Source: Bacillus sp. FJAT-29937 (GTDB lineage: Bacteria; Bacillota; Bacilli; Bacillales; Cytobacillaceae). Taken from it: DNA of 55,004 bases. The stretch covers positions 1 through 55,004 of the forward strand of contig NZ_LMAS01000018.1 of NCBI RefSeq assembly GCF_001509555.1. Direction: 5' to 3'. How positions within the stretch are numbered: position 1 is the first letter of the stretch; every line of letters begins with the position of its first letter. The notes beneath the pieces are model-generated. The model saw nothing but the letters and a program-made list of their open reading frames with translations. It was not told the origin of the DNA and ran no database searches. Both the position numbers and the translations under genes were made by a program. Below are positions 30,766 through 39,287 of the stretch, in pieces.

Positions 30766-30800
30766 AAAATAGAAAAATGCTTTGGATGGATGTCCAAAGC
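30766..30800 (-). terminator. terminator of fin
   Basis: Minus-strand stem GCTTTGG/CCAAAGC (arms 30794-30800 and 30779-30785) followed by ATTTTTCTATTTT. Confidence 0.75.
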
Positions 30801-30803
30801 CTG

Positions 30804-31034
30804 TTATTGAATTAGAAAATCATGCTGATGGTATTCTGGATTTCGCTGCAGTAATTCATGACAATCCTCGCAAATGGCCTTTACCTGAAGATTGCCCGCC
30901 ATATCGTACGTGATCATCTCTTGGCGTTCCTCATGATTTAATAAATGAAAGCCTAATTGCTCTGTGTGAATGTCGGTATCTTCAATCTTACCAATCTCCA
31001 CCCCACAATGGCGGCAATGATAATGTATAGCCAT
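30804..31034 (-). CDS. fin: anti-SigF factor Fin
   Basis: A 76-aa zinc-binding protein (YabK). Two cysteine pairs, CRHC near the N-terminus and CEDC (about 55-58), match the family. In B. subtilis Fin is made under SigF, then binds RNA polymerase core and SigF to end early forespore transcription and favour SigG. Consistent with that, a consensus SigF/SigG promoter lies 34 bases upstream. GGAGG is at good spacing. It lies between pth and mfd and has its own terminator. Confidence 0.95.
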   Translation of the reverse strand: MAIHYHCRHCGVEIGKIEDTDIHTEQLGFHLLNHEERQEMITYDMAGNLQVKAICEDCHELLQRNPEYHQHDFLIQ

Positions 31035-31067
31035 GCCTGTTCCTCCTATAATACACTCTTGTATTAA

Positions 31068-31098
31068 TAGTATGAGCGTTTCTGAAGGAACTTATTCA
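31068..31098 (-). promoter_or_regulatory. SigF/SigG promoter of fin
   Basis: Minus strand: -35 TGAATA (31093-31098), 18 bases, -10 CATACTA (31068-31074), both matching the SigG consensus, which overlaps that of SigF. Confidence 0.75.
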
Positions 31099-31170
31099 TT
31101 CGGCAATAGCATATAAAGCATAATAAGAATGATATCCTATCTTATGAAAAAAGTAGAGATATATGAGGAA

Positions 31171-31731
31171 TTATTGATTAAATTCATTCATGATTTGTAA
31201 AAACGGCTTAGAAATCCATTCCTCACATGCATCTGAACATCTTTTGATGACTTCACCCATTTGCTCCTGCTCTTCTTTTGAAAATCGCCCTAACACATAG
31301 TCAGGCACTTTCATCCCGCTCGGGGGCCTGTCAATTCCAACTCTTATTCTGTTAAACTCTTGTGAACCCAAGTGTGCGATGGTGGACTTGATTCCATTAT
31401 GCCCTCCGGCACTGCCCTTTTGCCTTAACCGAATCTTTCCAACCGGGAGATCTAGATCGTCATAAATAACAACAAGCTCATCATTGTCAATTTCGAAATA
31501 GTCCATTAACGGAACAATAGATTCACCAGAAAGGTTCATATATGTAAGCGGCTTTAATAAATATACCTTTTCTCCATTTACATGACCAACTCCATAAACT
31601 CCCTGGAATTTCGCCTGATCAAGAGGGATATTAAACTTTTCTGAAAGTGCATCAATGACCTCAAAGCCAATATTATGCCTTGTTTTCTCATACTGCTTTC
31701 CTGGGTTCCCTAGCCCTACTATTAGCTTCAT
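31171..31731 (-). CDS. pth: peptidyl-tRNA hydrolase (SpoVC)
   Basis: Recycles peptidyl-tRNA that drops off ribosomes; called spoVC in B. subtilis, where a mutation blocks stage V of sporulation. Family motifs: [20 protein letters not shown] at the start, [13 protein letters not shown], and GGHNGIKS. The catalytic His lies in the first motif (RHN). The ATG at 31731 follows AGAGGTG and gives 186 aa. It is downstream of ctc behind a terminator and upstream of fin. Confidence 0.97.
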   Translation of the reverse strand: MKLIVGLGNPGKQYEKTRHNIGFEVIDALSEKFNIPLDQAKFQGVYGVGHVNGEKVYLLKPLTYMNLSGESIVPLMDYFEIDNDELVVIYDDLDLPVGKIRLRQKGSAGGHNGIKSTIAHLGSQEFNRIRVGIDRPPSGMKVPDYVLGRFSKEEQEQMGEVIKRCSDACEEWISKPFLQIMNEFNQ

Positions 31732-31771
31732 GATTTCACCTCTTCTTATAAAGTTACAAGCGCTGAACGTG

Positions 31772-31807
31772 AAAATAGGGCTGACCAATCATTTTTTTGG
31801 GTCAGCC
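31772..31807 (-). terminator. terminator of ctc
   Basis: Perfect 9-bp minus-strand stem GGGCTGACC/GGTCAGCCC followed by TATTTT. Confidence 0.8.
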
Positions 31808-31845
31808 CGTTATTCATTGCAAGGAACTTTATCTTTTAACCTTTA

Positions 31846-32478
31846 TTATTCACTAGCCTTAGTTTCTCTGCCTTCTTCATTTTCCGGAGTTCCACCAGCC
31901 TGCTGTTCACCGCTATGAATTTCTTCTTCCTGTCTAGGCGGAAGAATAGAAGCAATGACTTCCTCTTCCTCGTTATTGATCTCATAGTTGAGGTTTGTTT
32001 TTATATCACCAATTGTTAACGTTTCATTAACCTGAAGACTAGTTACATCGACATCAACAGATTGAGGGATGTTATCCGGTGTAGCTGTAACAGAAACTTC
32101 ATGTAAAGCCTGCTGCATAACACCACCATCCTTCACTCCTGCTGCATCTCCAGTAAGAGCAATACGGACATTAGCAGTAATTTCTTGGTTCATATCTACT
32201 GCAAGAAAGTCAACATGAATAATCTCATTTTTTATCGGGTCTGCCTGATAGTCACTTAACACTACATTATGCTTCTTACCGCTTAGATCCAATGAAATGA
32301 CGCCATTCCTGCCCACTTGACGGATTACTTTCGTGAAATCCTTCTCATTAAAATAAATCGATTGACTTTCAATCTTGGCCCCATAGACGACAGCAGGAAT
32401 ATTCCCTTCTTGCCGAATACGCGTTAAGACCGAGCCACGAAATTCATTTCTTTCCTTTGCTTGTAAAACAGTTGTCAT
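31846..32478 (-). CDS. ctc: ribosomal protein bL25, general stress type (Ctc)
   Basis: 5S rRNA-binding large-subunit protein of the TL5/CTC subfamily, 210 aa. The N-terminal L25 beta-barrel (about 1-90; IRQEGNIPAVVYGAKIE) is followed by the C-terminal TL5 domain and a Glu-rich tail. In B. subtilis ctc is a classic SigB general-stress gene; a SigB-like promoter is visible about 50 bases upstream. The ATG at 32478 has AAAGGGG upstream. It lies between prs and pth. Confidence 0.95.
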   Translation of the reverse strand: MTTVLQAKERNEFRGSVLTRIRQEGNIPAVVYGAKIESQSIYFNEKDFTKVIRQVGRNGVISLDLSGKKHNVVLSDYQADPIKNEIIHVDFLAVDMNQEITANVRIALTGDAAGVKDGGVMQQALHEVSVTATPDNIPQSVDVDVTSLQVNETLTIGDIKTNLNYEINNEEEEVIASILPPRQEEEIHSGEQQAGGTPENEEGRETKASE

Positions 32479-32526
32479 AAGTAGGTCCCCTTTCCTTATT
32501 ACATTAATCAAGACTCTATATAAAAA

Positions 32527-32552
32527 ATGCCCTAAATGGGGGGAGTCTAAAC
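32527..32552 (-). promoter_or_regulatory. SigB-type promoter of ctc
   Basis: Minus strand: -35 GTTTAG (32547-32552), 14 bases, -10 GGGCAT (32527-32532). Each hexamer differs by one base from the SigB consensus GTTTAA and GGGTAT. Confidence 0.65.
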
Positions 32553-32582
32553 CTTCTAACAATATTTAGTATAACATTGTGG

Positions 32583-32621
32583 ATCAAATAAAGACAGGCA
32601 TGCTATTTAGCAAGCCTGTCT
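32583..32621 (-). terminator. terminator of glmU-prs
   Basis: Minus-strand stem AGACAGGC/GCCTGTCT (arms 32614-32621 and 32592-32599), with further pairing inside, followed by TTTATTT. Confidence 0.85.
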
Positions 32622-32640
32622 AATGTTAATAATATTTAAA

Positions 32641-33597
32641 TCAATCAAATAGTGTGCTTACAGATTGCTCCTCATGTACACGGATGATTGCTTCTCCGAT
32701 AAGAGGCGCAACTGAAAGCTGAACGATCTTCTCTGTCTTCTTTTCTTCTGGTAGGGCAATTGAATTTGTCACAACTAACTCTTTAATAGAGGAGTTTTGG
32801 ATCCTATCAATAGCGGGACCTGATAATACTGGATGTGTACAACATGCATATACTTCAGACGCACCATGTTCAACTAGTGCATTTGCAGCTAGTGTAATTG
32901 TTCCAGCCGTATCAATAATATCATCAATTAAGATCGCTACTTTTCCATCAATATGTCCAACAATATTCATAATTTCCGCTACATTCGGCTTCGGACGGCG
33001 CTTATCAATAATAGCAATCGGAGCCTTTAATCGTTCAGCTAGCTTTCTTGCTCTCGTTACACCGCCATGGTCTGGTGATACGATGACAACATCGCTATTC
33101 ATCGCTTTATCTTTAAAGTATTCAGAAAGAATTGGAACACCCATCAAATGGTCAATTGGAATGTCGAAGAAACCTTGAATTTGCGGAGCGTGTAAGTCAA
33201 GTGTAATTACACGTGTTGCACCTGCTGTTTCAAGTAAGTTTGCAACTAGCTTAGCTGTAATTGGTTCACGAGCTCTTGCTTTACGATCTTGACGCGCATA
33301 TCCATAATAAGGCATAACAATATTAATTGTTTTTGCTGATGCACGTTTTAGGGCATCAATCATAATGAGGAGCTCCATTAAATGTTCATTCACTGGAGAG
33401 CTTGTAGATTGAATCACATAAACATCGCATCCACGAATGCTTTCTTCGATATTAATCGTAATTTCTCCATCGCTAAAACGCTGCACTGAACATTTCCCAA
33501 GCTCGACTCCGATCACATTAGCAATTTCTTTTGCCAGTTCACGGTTAGAATTAAGACTAAAAACCTTTAAATTTGGATCTAAATATTGATTGGACAT
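32641..33597 (-). CDS. prs: ribose-phosphate pyrophosphokinase
   Basis: Makes PRPP from ribose 5-phosphate and ATP for purine, pyrimidine, His and Trp synthesis. Type I family of 318 aa: flexible loop with [36 protein letters not shown], and the PRPP-binding motif [11 protein letters not shown] (about 220). It starts at an ATG with a GGTGGAGG-like site, 18 bases after glmU, so it is co-transcribed with glmU; PRPP is also the ligand of PurR encoded nearby. Confidence 0.98.
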   Translation of the reverse strand: MSNQYLDPNLKVFSLNSNRELAKEIANVIGVELGKCSVQRFSDGEITINIEESIRGCDVYVIQSTSSPVNEHLMELLIMIDALKRASAKTINIVMPYYGYARQDRKARAREPITAKLVANLLETAGATRVITLDLHAPQIQGFFDIPIDHLMGVPILSEYFKDKAMNSDVVIVSPDHGGVTRARKLAERLKAPIAIIDKRRPKPNVAEIMNIVGHIDGKVAILIDDIIDTAGTITLAANALVEHGASEVYACCTHPVLSGPAIDRIQNSSIKELVVTNSIALPEEKKTEKIVQLSVAPLIGEAIIRVHEEQSVSTLFD

Positions 33598-33615
33598 GTT
33601 AAGCCTCCACCTGAA

Positions 33616-34989
33616 TTATTTCTTGCCATTTAATTTTTCTGCATAATTCTCTTTATTTACTTGACGCGCCCTTGCAATGGATAAAGCCCCTCCAGGAACA
33701 TCCTCCGTTATCGTTGAACCCGCTGCAACATAGGCGTTTTCCCCAATGGTTACTGGTGCCACGAGATTAGAATTGCAGCCTACGAAAACTCCATCTTCTA
33801 TCTTTGTTAAGTATTTATTCTTCCCATCGTAATTAACTGTAATCGTTCCGCAGCCAATATTTACATCGCGGCCGACTTCAGCATCCCCTATATAGCTTAG
33901 ATGAGATGCCTTACTTCCCTCACCGAAAACAGCTTTCTTCACTTCAACAAAGTTTCCAATTTTCACATGCCCATGTATGTCAGATTTCGGACGGATATGG
34001 GCAAATGGCCCAATTTGGACATCGGAACCAATTTGACTGTCAAAGGCTGCAGATTGTCTGATTGTCGTATGATCACCAACTGTACAATCTGAAATCTCAC
34101 TGTGAGGACCAATGACACAATTAGATCCGATCGCTGTTTTGCCAGAAATAATTGTGCCAGGGTATATGACCGTATCCATTCCAATCGAAATATCACAATC
34201 AATATACGTATTGGATGGGTCGATGATTGATACGCCATTTCGCATATGGAACTCATTTATTCTCTTTCTCATCAATCGTTCTGCCTCAGAAAGAGCAACC
34301 CTGTCATTCACACCAAGAGTCTCCTCAAATTCAGCTGATTGGAAAGCGGCTATAGAAGATCCTTCATTCTTCAAAATCTCAATCACATCCGGCAAATAGT
34401 ATTCGCCCTGGACATTATCATTACTTACCTGACTTAAGGCTTGAAATAAAGCTTGATTATCAAAGCAATAAGTACCCGTATTAATTTCTTGAATCTTTCG
34501 TTCTTCTTCTGTTGCGTCTTTATGCTCAACTATTTTCTCAACATGTCCGCTTTCATTTCGGACGATGCGTCCATAGCCAGCAGGATTGTCGGCCCAAGCA
34601 GTCAGTACCGTTGCTTTAGCACCTTTGTCCTCGTGGTGTTTATAAAGGGCCTCCATTGTTTCATGTGTGATGAGCGGAGTATCTCCACAAACGACAATCG
34701 TGACGCCTTCTTTTCCATCAAGCATTTCCTTTGCCTGCATGACAGCATGAGCCGTTCCTAGCTGTTCCTTCTGCAGTGCATACTTAATGTGATCACCGAG
34801 CTGTGCCTGTACCAATTCTGCCCCATGGCCAATGATTGTTACAATTTCTTCTATATTAAGCTTCGATACTTGATCAACCACATGTTGAACCATCGGCTTT
34901 CCACACACAGGATGCAGGACTTTATAAAGCTTAGACTTCATTCTCGTCCCTTGGCCCGCGGCTAAGATGACCGCATAACGATTATACAC
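33616..34989 (-). CDS. glmU: bifunctional GlmU (N-acetylglucosamine-1-P uridyltransferase/acetyltransferase)
   Basis: Makes UDP-GlcNAc for peptidoglycan and teichoic acids. The N-terminal pyrophosphorylase (about 1-230) opens with [20 protein letters not shown]. The C-terminal left-handed beta helix (about 250-455) has hexapeptide repeats and the acetyl-CoA site. It is 457 aa (gcaD in B. subtilis). The GTG start at 34989 has GGAGG 7 bases upstream. It has a SigA promoter about 200 bases upstream and a repeat remnant in its untranslated leader. Confidence 0.98.
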   Translation of the reverse strand: MYNRYAVILAAGQGTRMKSKLYKVLHPVCGKPMVQHVVDQVSKLNIEEIVTIIGHGAELVQAQLGDHIKYALQKEQLGTAHAVMQAKEMLDGKEGVTIVVCGDTPLITHETMEALYKHHEDKGAKATVLTAWADNPAGYGRIVRNESGHVEKIVEHKDATEEERKIQEINTGTYCFDNQALFQALSQVSNDNVQGEYYLPDVIEILKNEGSSIAAFQSAEFEETLGVNDRVALSEAERLMRKRINEFHMRNGVSIIDPSNTYIDCDISIGMDTVIYPGTIISGKTAIGSNCVIGPHSEISDCTVGDHTTIRQSAAFDSQIGSDVQIGPFAHIRPKSDIHGHVKIGNFVEVKKAVFGEGSKASHLSYIGDAEVGRDVNIGCGTITVNYDGKNKYLTKIEDGVFVGCNSNLVAPVTIGENAYVAAGSTITEDVPGGALSIARARQVNKENYAEKLNGKK

Positions 34990-35029
34990 AGACAGGCCTC
35001 CATTTCAAGTGAAATATATAATATCGCCC

Positions 35030-35092
35030 ATTTCTAGAAAAGCGCAAGCGCCTTCGGAACAAATTAAGGCAGCGTGAAGCCCCCAATACTCC
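35030..35092. repeat. remnant related to the 22533-22716 repeat
   Basis: The plus strand reads CTAGAAAAGCGCAAGCGCC (from 35031), nearly the same as the opening of the large element (ATAGAAAAGCGTAAGCACC from 22532). A different sequence follows, without the hairpin arms. It appears to be a truncated or divergent copy in the glmU leader. Confidence 0.45.
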
Positions 35093-35188
35093 TTTATCAT
35101 TATATTGGTTTACTCACTTATTTACGAATACATTAGATGTTCATTCCATCCGCATTTTTCTTTCTAAAAACCTTTTTGTCCATTTAAA

Positions 35189-35217
35189 AATATATCTTAT
35201 TAACGGTCTTATTTCAA
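35189..35217 (-). promoter_or_regulatory. SigA promoter of glmU-prs
   Basis: Minus strand: -35 TTGAAA (35212-35217), 17 bases, -10 TATATT (35189-35194). This implies a leader of about 190 nt before glmU. A second TATAAT lies nearer the gene (around 35100) but has no good -35. Confidence 0.6.
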
Positions 35218-35378
35218 GGAATGACAAAAAACTACATATTTTTTACACGATAAATATCGAATGATTTCCATTTGAAGGAAGGTTAGTGGAAGATTGCAGA
35301 GCTTTTTCATAGAAATGATAGGTTTGAAATGATGTGAAATGGGGAATTAGGAGAGGGAGGCCACATACAATCAACAAC

Positions 35379-35410
35379 AAAAAAAGAGCCTTACTTATGA
35401 AGTAGGCTCT
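35379..35410 (-). terminator. terminator of spoVG
   Basis: Minus-strand stem with AGAGCC/GGCTCT outer pairs (arms 35400-35410 and 35385-35396) followed by seven Ts. Confidence 0.9.
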
Positions 35411-35422
35411 AGTTGTTTATTA

Positions 35423-35713
35423 TTAGGAAGCTCCCGCTTCTTCAAATTCAACTTCTAATTCACCTAAGCGGTGGTATTCTGATAATACAGCCTCTTGGAT
35501 TTTCCCCCGTGTTCCTGAGTTAATAGGGTGAGCAATATCCCTAAACTCGCCATCCGGAGTACGTTTGCTAGGCATTGCAACAAACAATCCATTATTCCCA
35601 TCGATTACTCGAATATCGTGAACAACAAATTCATGATCTAAAGTAATAGAGGCAATCGCCCTCATACGGCCATCTGTATTAACGCGGCGCAATCTTACGT
35701 CAGTTACTTCCAT
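35423..35713 (-). CDS. spoVG: regulatory RNA/DNA-binding protein SpoVG
   Basis: Small conserved regulator of 96 aa, required for cortex formation in B. subtilis and a broad regulator in other Firmicutes. The whole protein is one SpoVG domain, starting [17 protein letters not shown] and including the [20 protein letters not shown] region. The ATG at 35713 has AGGTGGTG upstream. A near-perfect SigH promoter precedes it; AbrB, encoded at 47080, represses this promoter in B. subtilis. Confidence 0.98.
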   Translation of the reverse strand: MEVTDVRLRRVNTDGRMRAIASITLDHEFVVHDIRVIDGNNGLFVAMPSKRTPDGEFRDIAHPINSGTRGKIQEAVLSEYHRLGELEVEFEEAGAS

Positions 35714-35758
35714 TCTGTTCACCACCTTTTCTAGAAGATACACATCTTACTCTATTTA

Positions 35759-35785
35759 ATTCCACATATCCTCAGTTTTTCCTGC
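35759..35785 (-). promoter_or_regulatory. SigH promoter of spoVG
   Basis: Minus strand: -35 GCAGGAAAA (35777-35785), 11 bases, -10 GTGGAAT (35759-35765), close to the SigH pattern RnAGGAWWT and RnnGAAT and to the known B. subtilis spoVG promoter. A very A/T-rich block lies directly upstream, like the AbrB-bound UP region there. Confidence 0.8.
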
Positions 35786-35923
35786 TTGAATCGAAAAAAT
35801 TTTTAGAATCTTTTATTCCAAATGATAAAGTTCTATTTAATACCCCATATCCATTATGACTTTTATACTAAAATTTATACAATAAATAACAAAAATATCC
35901 GAACTACGAGCTTTGTACCTAAA

Positions 35924-35966
35924 TAAAAAAACAAGCCCGTGAATTTTAGCGGGCTTGTTTTTTTAT
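35924..35966. terminator. terminator of ridA (symmetric)
   Basis: Perfect 10-bp stem AACAAGCCCG/CGGGCTTGTT with T runs in both directions. It serves the minus-strand purR-ridA transcript. Confidence 0.9.
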
Positions 35967-35974
35967 TTTATCTT

Positions 35975-36349
35975 CTATTTTACAAGAGCTACTACTTCAA
36001 TTTCTATTAAAACATCCTTAGGCAAGCGGGCAACTTCCACACAAGAGCGTGCGGGCTTATGAGTATGGAAGTATTCACCGTATACTTCATTAATAGCACC
36101 AAATTCGTCCATGTTTTTAATAAATACGGTTGCCTTTACAACTGTTTCTAAAGACGCGCCTGCCTCTTCAAGTACAGCTTGGAGATTTTTGAATACTTGA
36201 TGAGTTTGAGCGATAACGTCTCCTTCCACAAGGGCCCCCTCAGCCGTTAACGGAATTTGACCTGAGCTGTAAAATAAGTTGTTTACGATGATTCCTTGTG
36301 AATACGGACCAATCGCCGCTGGTGCACTTGCAGTTTGAACATATTTCAT
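35975..36349 (-). CDS. ridA: 2-iminobutanoate/2-iminopropanoate deaminase RidA
   Basis: Hydrolyses reactive enamine/imine intermediates from PLP enzymes (YabJ in B. subtilis). Typical trimeric RidA of 124 aa: [20 protein letters not shown] at the N-terminus and the signature [20 protein letters not shown] with the catalytic Arg. It lies 35 bases after purR and is likely co-transcribed; B. subtilis YabJ was linked to purine repression. Confidence 0.97.
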   Translation of the reverse strand: MKYVQTASAPAAIGPYSQGIIVNNLFYSSGQIPLTAEGALVEGDVIAQTHQVFKNLQAVLEEAGASLETVVKATVFIKNMDEFGAINEVYGEYFHTHKPARSCVEVARLPKDVLIEIEVVALVK

Positions 36350-36384
36350 ATTTGTATCCCCCTCAAATATAATTTGATAATCAT

Positions 36385-37203
36385 TTATTTATTAAAATAA
36401 TTACCTTCATTCACATTGATCTTCTTTTCCTTTTCATCCACATCTGATAGTCGCAGGAGAGATAAATATTCATCCACGAGACGTTCCTCTGCCTTTTCTG
36501 CTTCCACTAAAACAGCTATGCCCGCAACATACGCTTTAAATTCCTCTAGCATGCTGACCATTCCATTGATGGTGCCTCCGCCTCTCATGAAGTCATCGAC
36601 AATAAGCACTCTAGAACCTTCTGCTAAGCTTCTCTTTGAAAGCATCATCGTTGATAATCTGCTGGATGATCCAGATACATAATTAATACTGACCGTTGAG
36701 CCTTCTGTAACTTTACTGTCCTTTCTCACTATGACAACAGGGACATTTAAATAATTGGCTACTGCATAAGCTAAAGAAATCCCCTTCGTTGCTACAGTCA
36801 TGACAACATCAATGGGCGTTGATTCAAAAGCCGAAGCAAATAAACGCCCGACGCGATTTACAATAGAGGGATTTCCTATTATATCAGTCATGTATAAATA
36901 ACCACCAGGCAGTAACCGATCAGGGCTGGCAATTAACTCACAAAGCTCCGAAATAAATGATTTTGCTTCCTCATTCGAAACTTTAACATGAAATTTCACA
37001 CCGCCTGCTGCACCCGGAACCGTTTGTAACGTTCCAATTCCCCGTTGTTCAAATGTATCCTTAATGATCGCTAAGTCTTCACTGATGGAGGATTTAGCTG
37101 ATTTATATCTTTCAGAGAAATAAGTTAATGAAACCAATTGTCTTGGATGTTCTAATAAATAATTCGTCATATCAATTAAACGCTCACTTCGACGAAACTT
37201 CAT
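36385..37203 (-). CDS. purR: purine operon repressor PurR
   Basis: Represses purine synthesis genes; PRPP relieves repression. The N-terminal winged helix (about 1-73) is joined to a PRT-fold effector domain with the PRPP motif [13 protein letters not shown]. It is about 272 aa, slightly shorter than the B. subtilis protein at the C-terminus. Either of two adjacent ATGs (37206 or 37203) follows GGGGG; I prefer 37203 for spacing. Inverted PurBoxes in its own promoter imply autorepression. Confidence 0.97.
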   Translation of the reverse strand: MKFRRSERLIDMTNYLLEHPRQLVSLTYFSERYKSAKSSISEDLAIIKDTFEQRGIGTLQTVPGAAGGVKFHVKVSNEEAKSFISELCELIASPDRLLPGGYLYMTDIIGNPSIVNRVGRLFASAFESTPIDVVMTVATKGISLAYAVANYLNVPVVIVRKDSKVTEGSTVSINYVSGSSSRLSTMMLSKRSLAEGSRVLIVDDFMRGGGTINGMVSMLEEFKAYVAGIAVLVEAEKAEERLVDEYLSLLRLSDVDEKEKKINVNEGNYFNK

Positions 37204-37215
37204 CATAGGACCCCC

Positions 37216-37266
37216 AAATCCGAATATTCTATTGTTAATATACCATTATCATACGGATTTAATCAA
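37216..37266 (-). promoter_or_regulatory. purR promoter with inverted PurBoxes
   Basis: Minus strand: -35 TTGATT (37261-37266), 18 bases, -10 TATATT (37237-37242). Two PurBoxes in inverted orientation lie at 37216-37228 (AAATCCGAATATT, 12 of 13 to AWWWCCGAACWWT) and, on the other strand, at 37248-37260 (AAATCCGTATGAT, about 10 of 13). The promoter overlaps the ispE stop codon. Confidence 0.7.
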
Positions 37267-38128
37267 GTCTATGTCGTTCTCCAAGCATTCTTACCGCGAA
37301 TACCTGATCACAGAATCCTCTCAAACCGTTATAAATTCGCTGCATTCTAGAGTCATGGCGAACAAGTCCGAATACAGTCGGCCCACTGCCGCTCATCAAA
37401 ACAGCGTCAGCACCAAATCTTCTGATCTGCTCTTTAATTTGGGCTACCTCAGGATGCAGCCGGAAGGTCACGTCCTCCAGCACATTTCCAACTAGGCCGC
37501 AAACCTGTCCATAACTTCCAGCTTCTATTGCCTGGATCATTTCTTTTGTTTTCGGGTGGTTCACTCCATCTAATTGAAGTCTGCGATACACATCTGCTGT
37601 TGACACCCCGATAAAGGGTTTAGCCAATATGACCCAGCAAGTCGGCGCTGCAGGAAGTTCTTTAATCACTTCTCCTCTTCCAGTTGCAAGGGCCGTTCCT
37701 CCGTAAACGCAGAATGAAACATCCGAGCCAATCTCCGCACCAATCACAGCGAGTTCATCTAAACTTAATCCAAGACCCCAAAGCTTATTCAGCCCTCTTA
37801 ATACAGCAGCAGCATCACTGCTCCCACCGGCAAGCCCAGCAGCGACTGGGATGGCCTTTTCAATCGTAATCGCGACTCCCTTTTTCACCTGAAACCGCTC
37901 TTTTAAAAGAAGCGCCGCTTGATAAGCAAGATTTCTCTGATCATCCGGTACAAAACGGTTATGGGATATGATCTTGATGTCCTCTTGCTCTAATAATGTT
38001 AATTCAAGGCGATCGGCTAAATCAATGGTTGTCATAATCATCTCAACTTCATGAAAGCCGTCCTCACGTTTATGCAAGACATCCAAAGATAAATTAATTT
38101 TAGCCGGTGCCTTTACTAAGATCTTCAA
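37259..38128 (-). CDS. ispE: 4-diphosphocytidyl-2-C-methyl-D-erythritol kinase
   Basis: ATP-dependent GHMP kinase of the non-mevalonate isoprenoid pathway. [19 protein letters not shown] holds the catalytic region, and [15 protein letters not shown] is the GHMP glycine-rich ATP loop. The TTG at 38128 behind AGGTGA gives 289 aa, the B. subtilis length; a GTG three codons earlier overlaps the site. Its stop codon lies inside the purR promoter. It follows sspF behind a terminator. Confidence 0.96.
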   Translation of the reverse strand: MKILVKAPAKINLSLDVLHKREDGFHEVEMIMTTIDLADRLELTLLEQEDIKIISHNRFVPDDQRNLAYQAALLLKERFQVKKGVAITIEKAIPVAAGLAGGSSDAAAVLRGLNKLWGLGLSLDELAVIGAEIGSDVSFCVYGGTALATGRGEVIKELPAAPTCWVILAKPFIGVSTADVYRRLQLDGVNHPKTKEMIQAIEAGSYGQVCGLVGNVLEDVTFRLHPEVAQIKEQIRRFGADAVLMSGSGPTVFGLVRHDSRMQRIYNGLRGFCDQVFAVRMLGERHRLD

Positions 38129-38253
38129 TATTTTCACCTACTTTGACAAAACGTCTCCATTTTTTGTCCTATTTTACCACAAAACAACAAAAGTAAGACG
38201 TCCTGATTAGACTTTCTTCATAAAAAGTTATTCTTTTTATCAAAATTTCTTTA

Positions 38254-38283
38254 AAAAAAGTGCCGGAGCATTAGCCCCGGCAC
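38254..38283 (-). terminator. terminator of sspF
   Basis: Minus-strand stem GTGCCGG(G/A)GC with GC-rich pairing, arms 38274-38283 and 38260-38269, followed by seven Ts. Confidence 0.9.
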
Positions 38284-38353
38284 ATCGCAGTGAATCCATT
38301 TCGTTATTAATCACAATCTGTTATATATACAGTTTACGTTAAGCTTCAAAAGA

Positions 38354-38539
38354 TTACCGATTATTCTTTAGGCCTTGCTGCGCAATTTCGACTGCACGTT
38401 TAACCATATTTCCAGCATCCTTTGCCGTAATGCCGCCCCAGCCATCCTTTTGCACAACATCGTAAAAGCCAAGTTCCTTTGCTAGCTCCTCTTTAAAGCC
38501 TTCCGTCATAATCCCTTTTCGCCTGCCTATGATTAACAT
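38354..38539 (-). CDS. sspF: small acid-soluble spore protein SspF
   Basis: Minor alpha/beta-type SASP-like protein that is deposited in the forespore. [43 protein letters not shown] and QQGLKNNR match SspF of B. subtilis. The start is a problem. The ATG at 38539 directly abuts the strong GAAAGGAG site, too close for normal initiation. The codon at the conserved start position (before GRRKG, 38530-38528) is ATA with 9-base spacing. A later ATG at 38509 would remove the conserved N-terminus. A SigG -10 lies upstream. Confidence 0.9.
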   Translation of the reverse strand: MLIIGRRKGIMTEGFKEELAKELGFYDVVQKDGWGGITAKDAGNMVKRAVEIAQQGLKNNR

Positions 38540-38562
38540 CTCCTTTCACACTGCGATAATTA

Positions 38563-38569
38563 TAGTATG
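38563..38569 (-). promoter_or_regulatory. SigG-type -10 of sspF
   Basis: Minus-strand CATACTA (38563-38569) is a perfect SigG -10, about 25 bases before sspF. The -35 region is weak. Confidence 0.5.
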
Positions 38570-38665
38570 AACGTTCCATGTTTAAACATTAGGGTTAAAG
38601 CGTTTTTTTTGCAGAAAAACAGCGACAAACATTTGTTCGCCGCTTTGGTGCAAAAAAAATTTATG

Positions 38666-38929
38666 TTAATTTAAAGCAACTCGTCCTGTTGTATCTTCGT
38701 AGAATGTAATTTGAACAGTTTCTGTAAGTACATCTGCGTAGCTGTAGGATACGCGCTCAAACGCATTTTCATCCTGGTCCAGCTCAATCACAAATACAGA
38801 AGGGTACGTTTCTGCTAAAACACCTGAACGCTCAATCGTCTTCCTTCTTCCACCGTTAGCCTTGAGTAATAATCTTTTCCCAAGGTTTGAATCAAGAGCT
38901 TTTTTGATATCCAATAATGTTTTTGCCAT
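38666..38929 (-). CDS. veg: Veg protein
   Basis: An 87-aa, highly expressed small protein. In B. subtilis Veg stimulates biofilm formation through SinR/SlrR and was also linked to spore outgrowth. The sequence [20 protein letters not shown] and the later [11 protein letters not shown] are diagnostic. The ATG at 38929 has GAGGTGG 6 bases upstream. Two tandem strong SigA promoters precede it. No clear terminator follows before sspF. Confidence 0.96.
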   Translation of the reverse strand: MAKTLLDIKKALDSNLGKRLLLKANGGRRKTIERSGVLAETYPSVFVIELDQDENAFERVSYSYADVLTETVQITFYEDTTGRVALN

Positions 38930-38950
38930 TCGTTCCACCTCACTATGTTA

Positions 38951-39021
38951 AGTATATCACACTGACACAGTGGAGTCAAATAAAAATATAAATTATAACA
39001 GTCTTTAAAAAAGATTGTCAA
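38951..39021 (-). promoter_or_regulatory. tandem SigA promoters of veg
   Basis: Distal, minus strand: TTGACA (39016-39021), 18 bases, TATAAT (38992-38997). Proximal: TTGACT (38974-38979), 17 bases, extended -10 TGA-TATACT (-10 at 38951-38956). The proximal spacer holds a perfect inverted repeat CACTG-TGT-CAGTG (38960-38972). B. subtilis veg also has two promoters. Confidence 0.8.
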
Positions 39022-39159
39022 TATATTTTCGTCCACAATTTCTTCTATTTTTCAACATTTTTAGCTTATCCTTCTTCATCTTAGAATATGTATGCTATTT
39101 TCAAAGAAATATGCCAACTTTTTCTATAAAAATCCTGCATGCAACCTAGAATGTATAAA

Positions 39160-39233
39160 TGTCGTTGGCTTCATTTCTCTGCGCTGGTTATTACTTCGTA
39201 CATAAAGGACAAGTTCTGCTGAAACCAACGACA
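39160..39233. repeat. inverted repeat between yabG and veg
   Basis: TGTCGTTGG (39160-39168) and CCAACGACA (39225-39233) pair perfectly, extended by TTCA/TGAA after one mismatch; the loop is about 46 bases. No T-run follows on either strand, so it is not a normal terminator. Nothing else is recognised between 39037 and 39250. Confidence 0.5.
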
Positions 39234-39250
39234 ATTAATTTCCACACAGA

Positions 39251-39282
39251 AAAAAACAAACCGCCCCAATTAAGAACGGTTT
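39251..39282 (-). terminator. terminator of yabG
   Basis: Minus-strand stem AAACCG/CGGTTT (arms 39277-39282 and 39258-39263) followed by GTTTTTTT. Confidence 0.65.
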
Positions 39283-39287
39283 ATCAA

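Noticed and set aside
35000..35110. Small TTG-initiated frame in the glmU leader
   Set aside because: It has an AAAGGAG at good spacing, but it runs across the repeat remnant and the glmU start and has a composition unlike a protein.
39160..39233. Terminator in the yabG-veg gap
   Set aside because: The inverted repeat has a 46-base loop and no following T-run on either strand.
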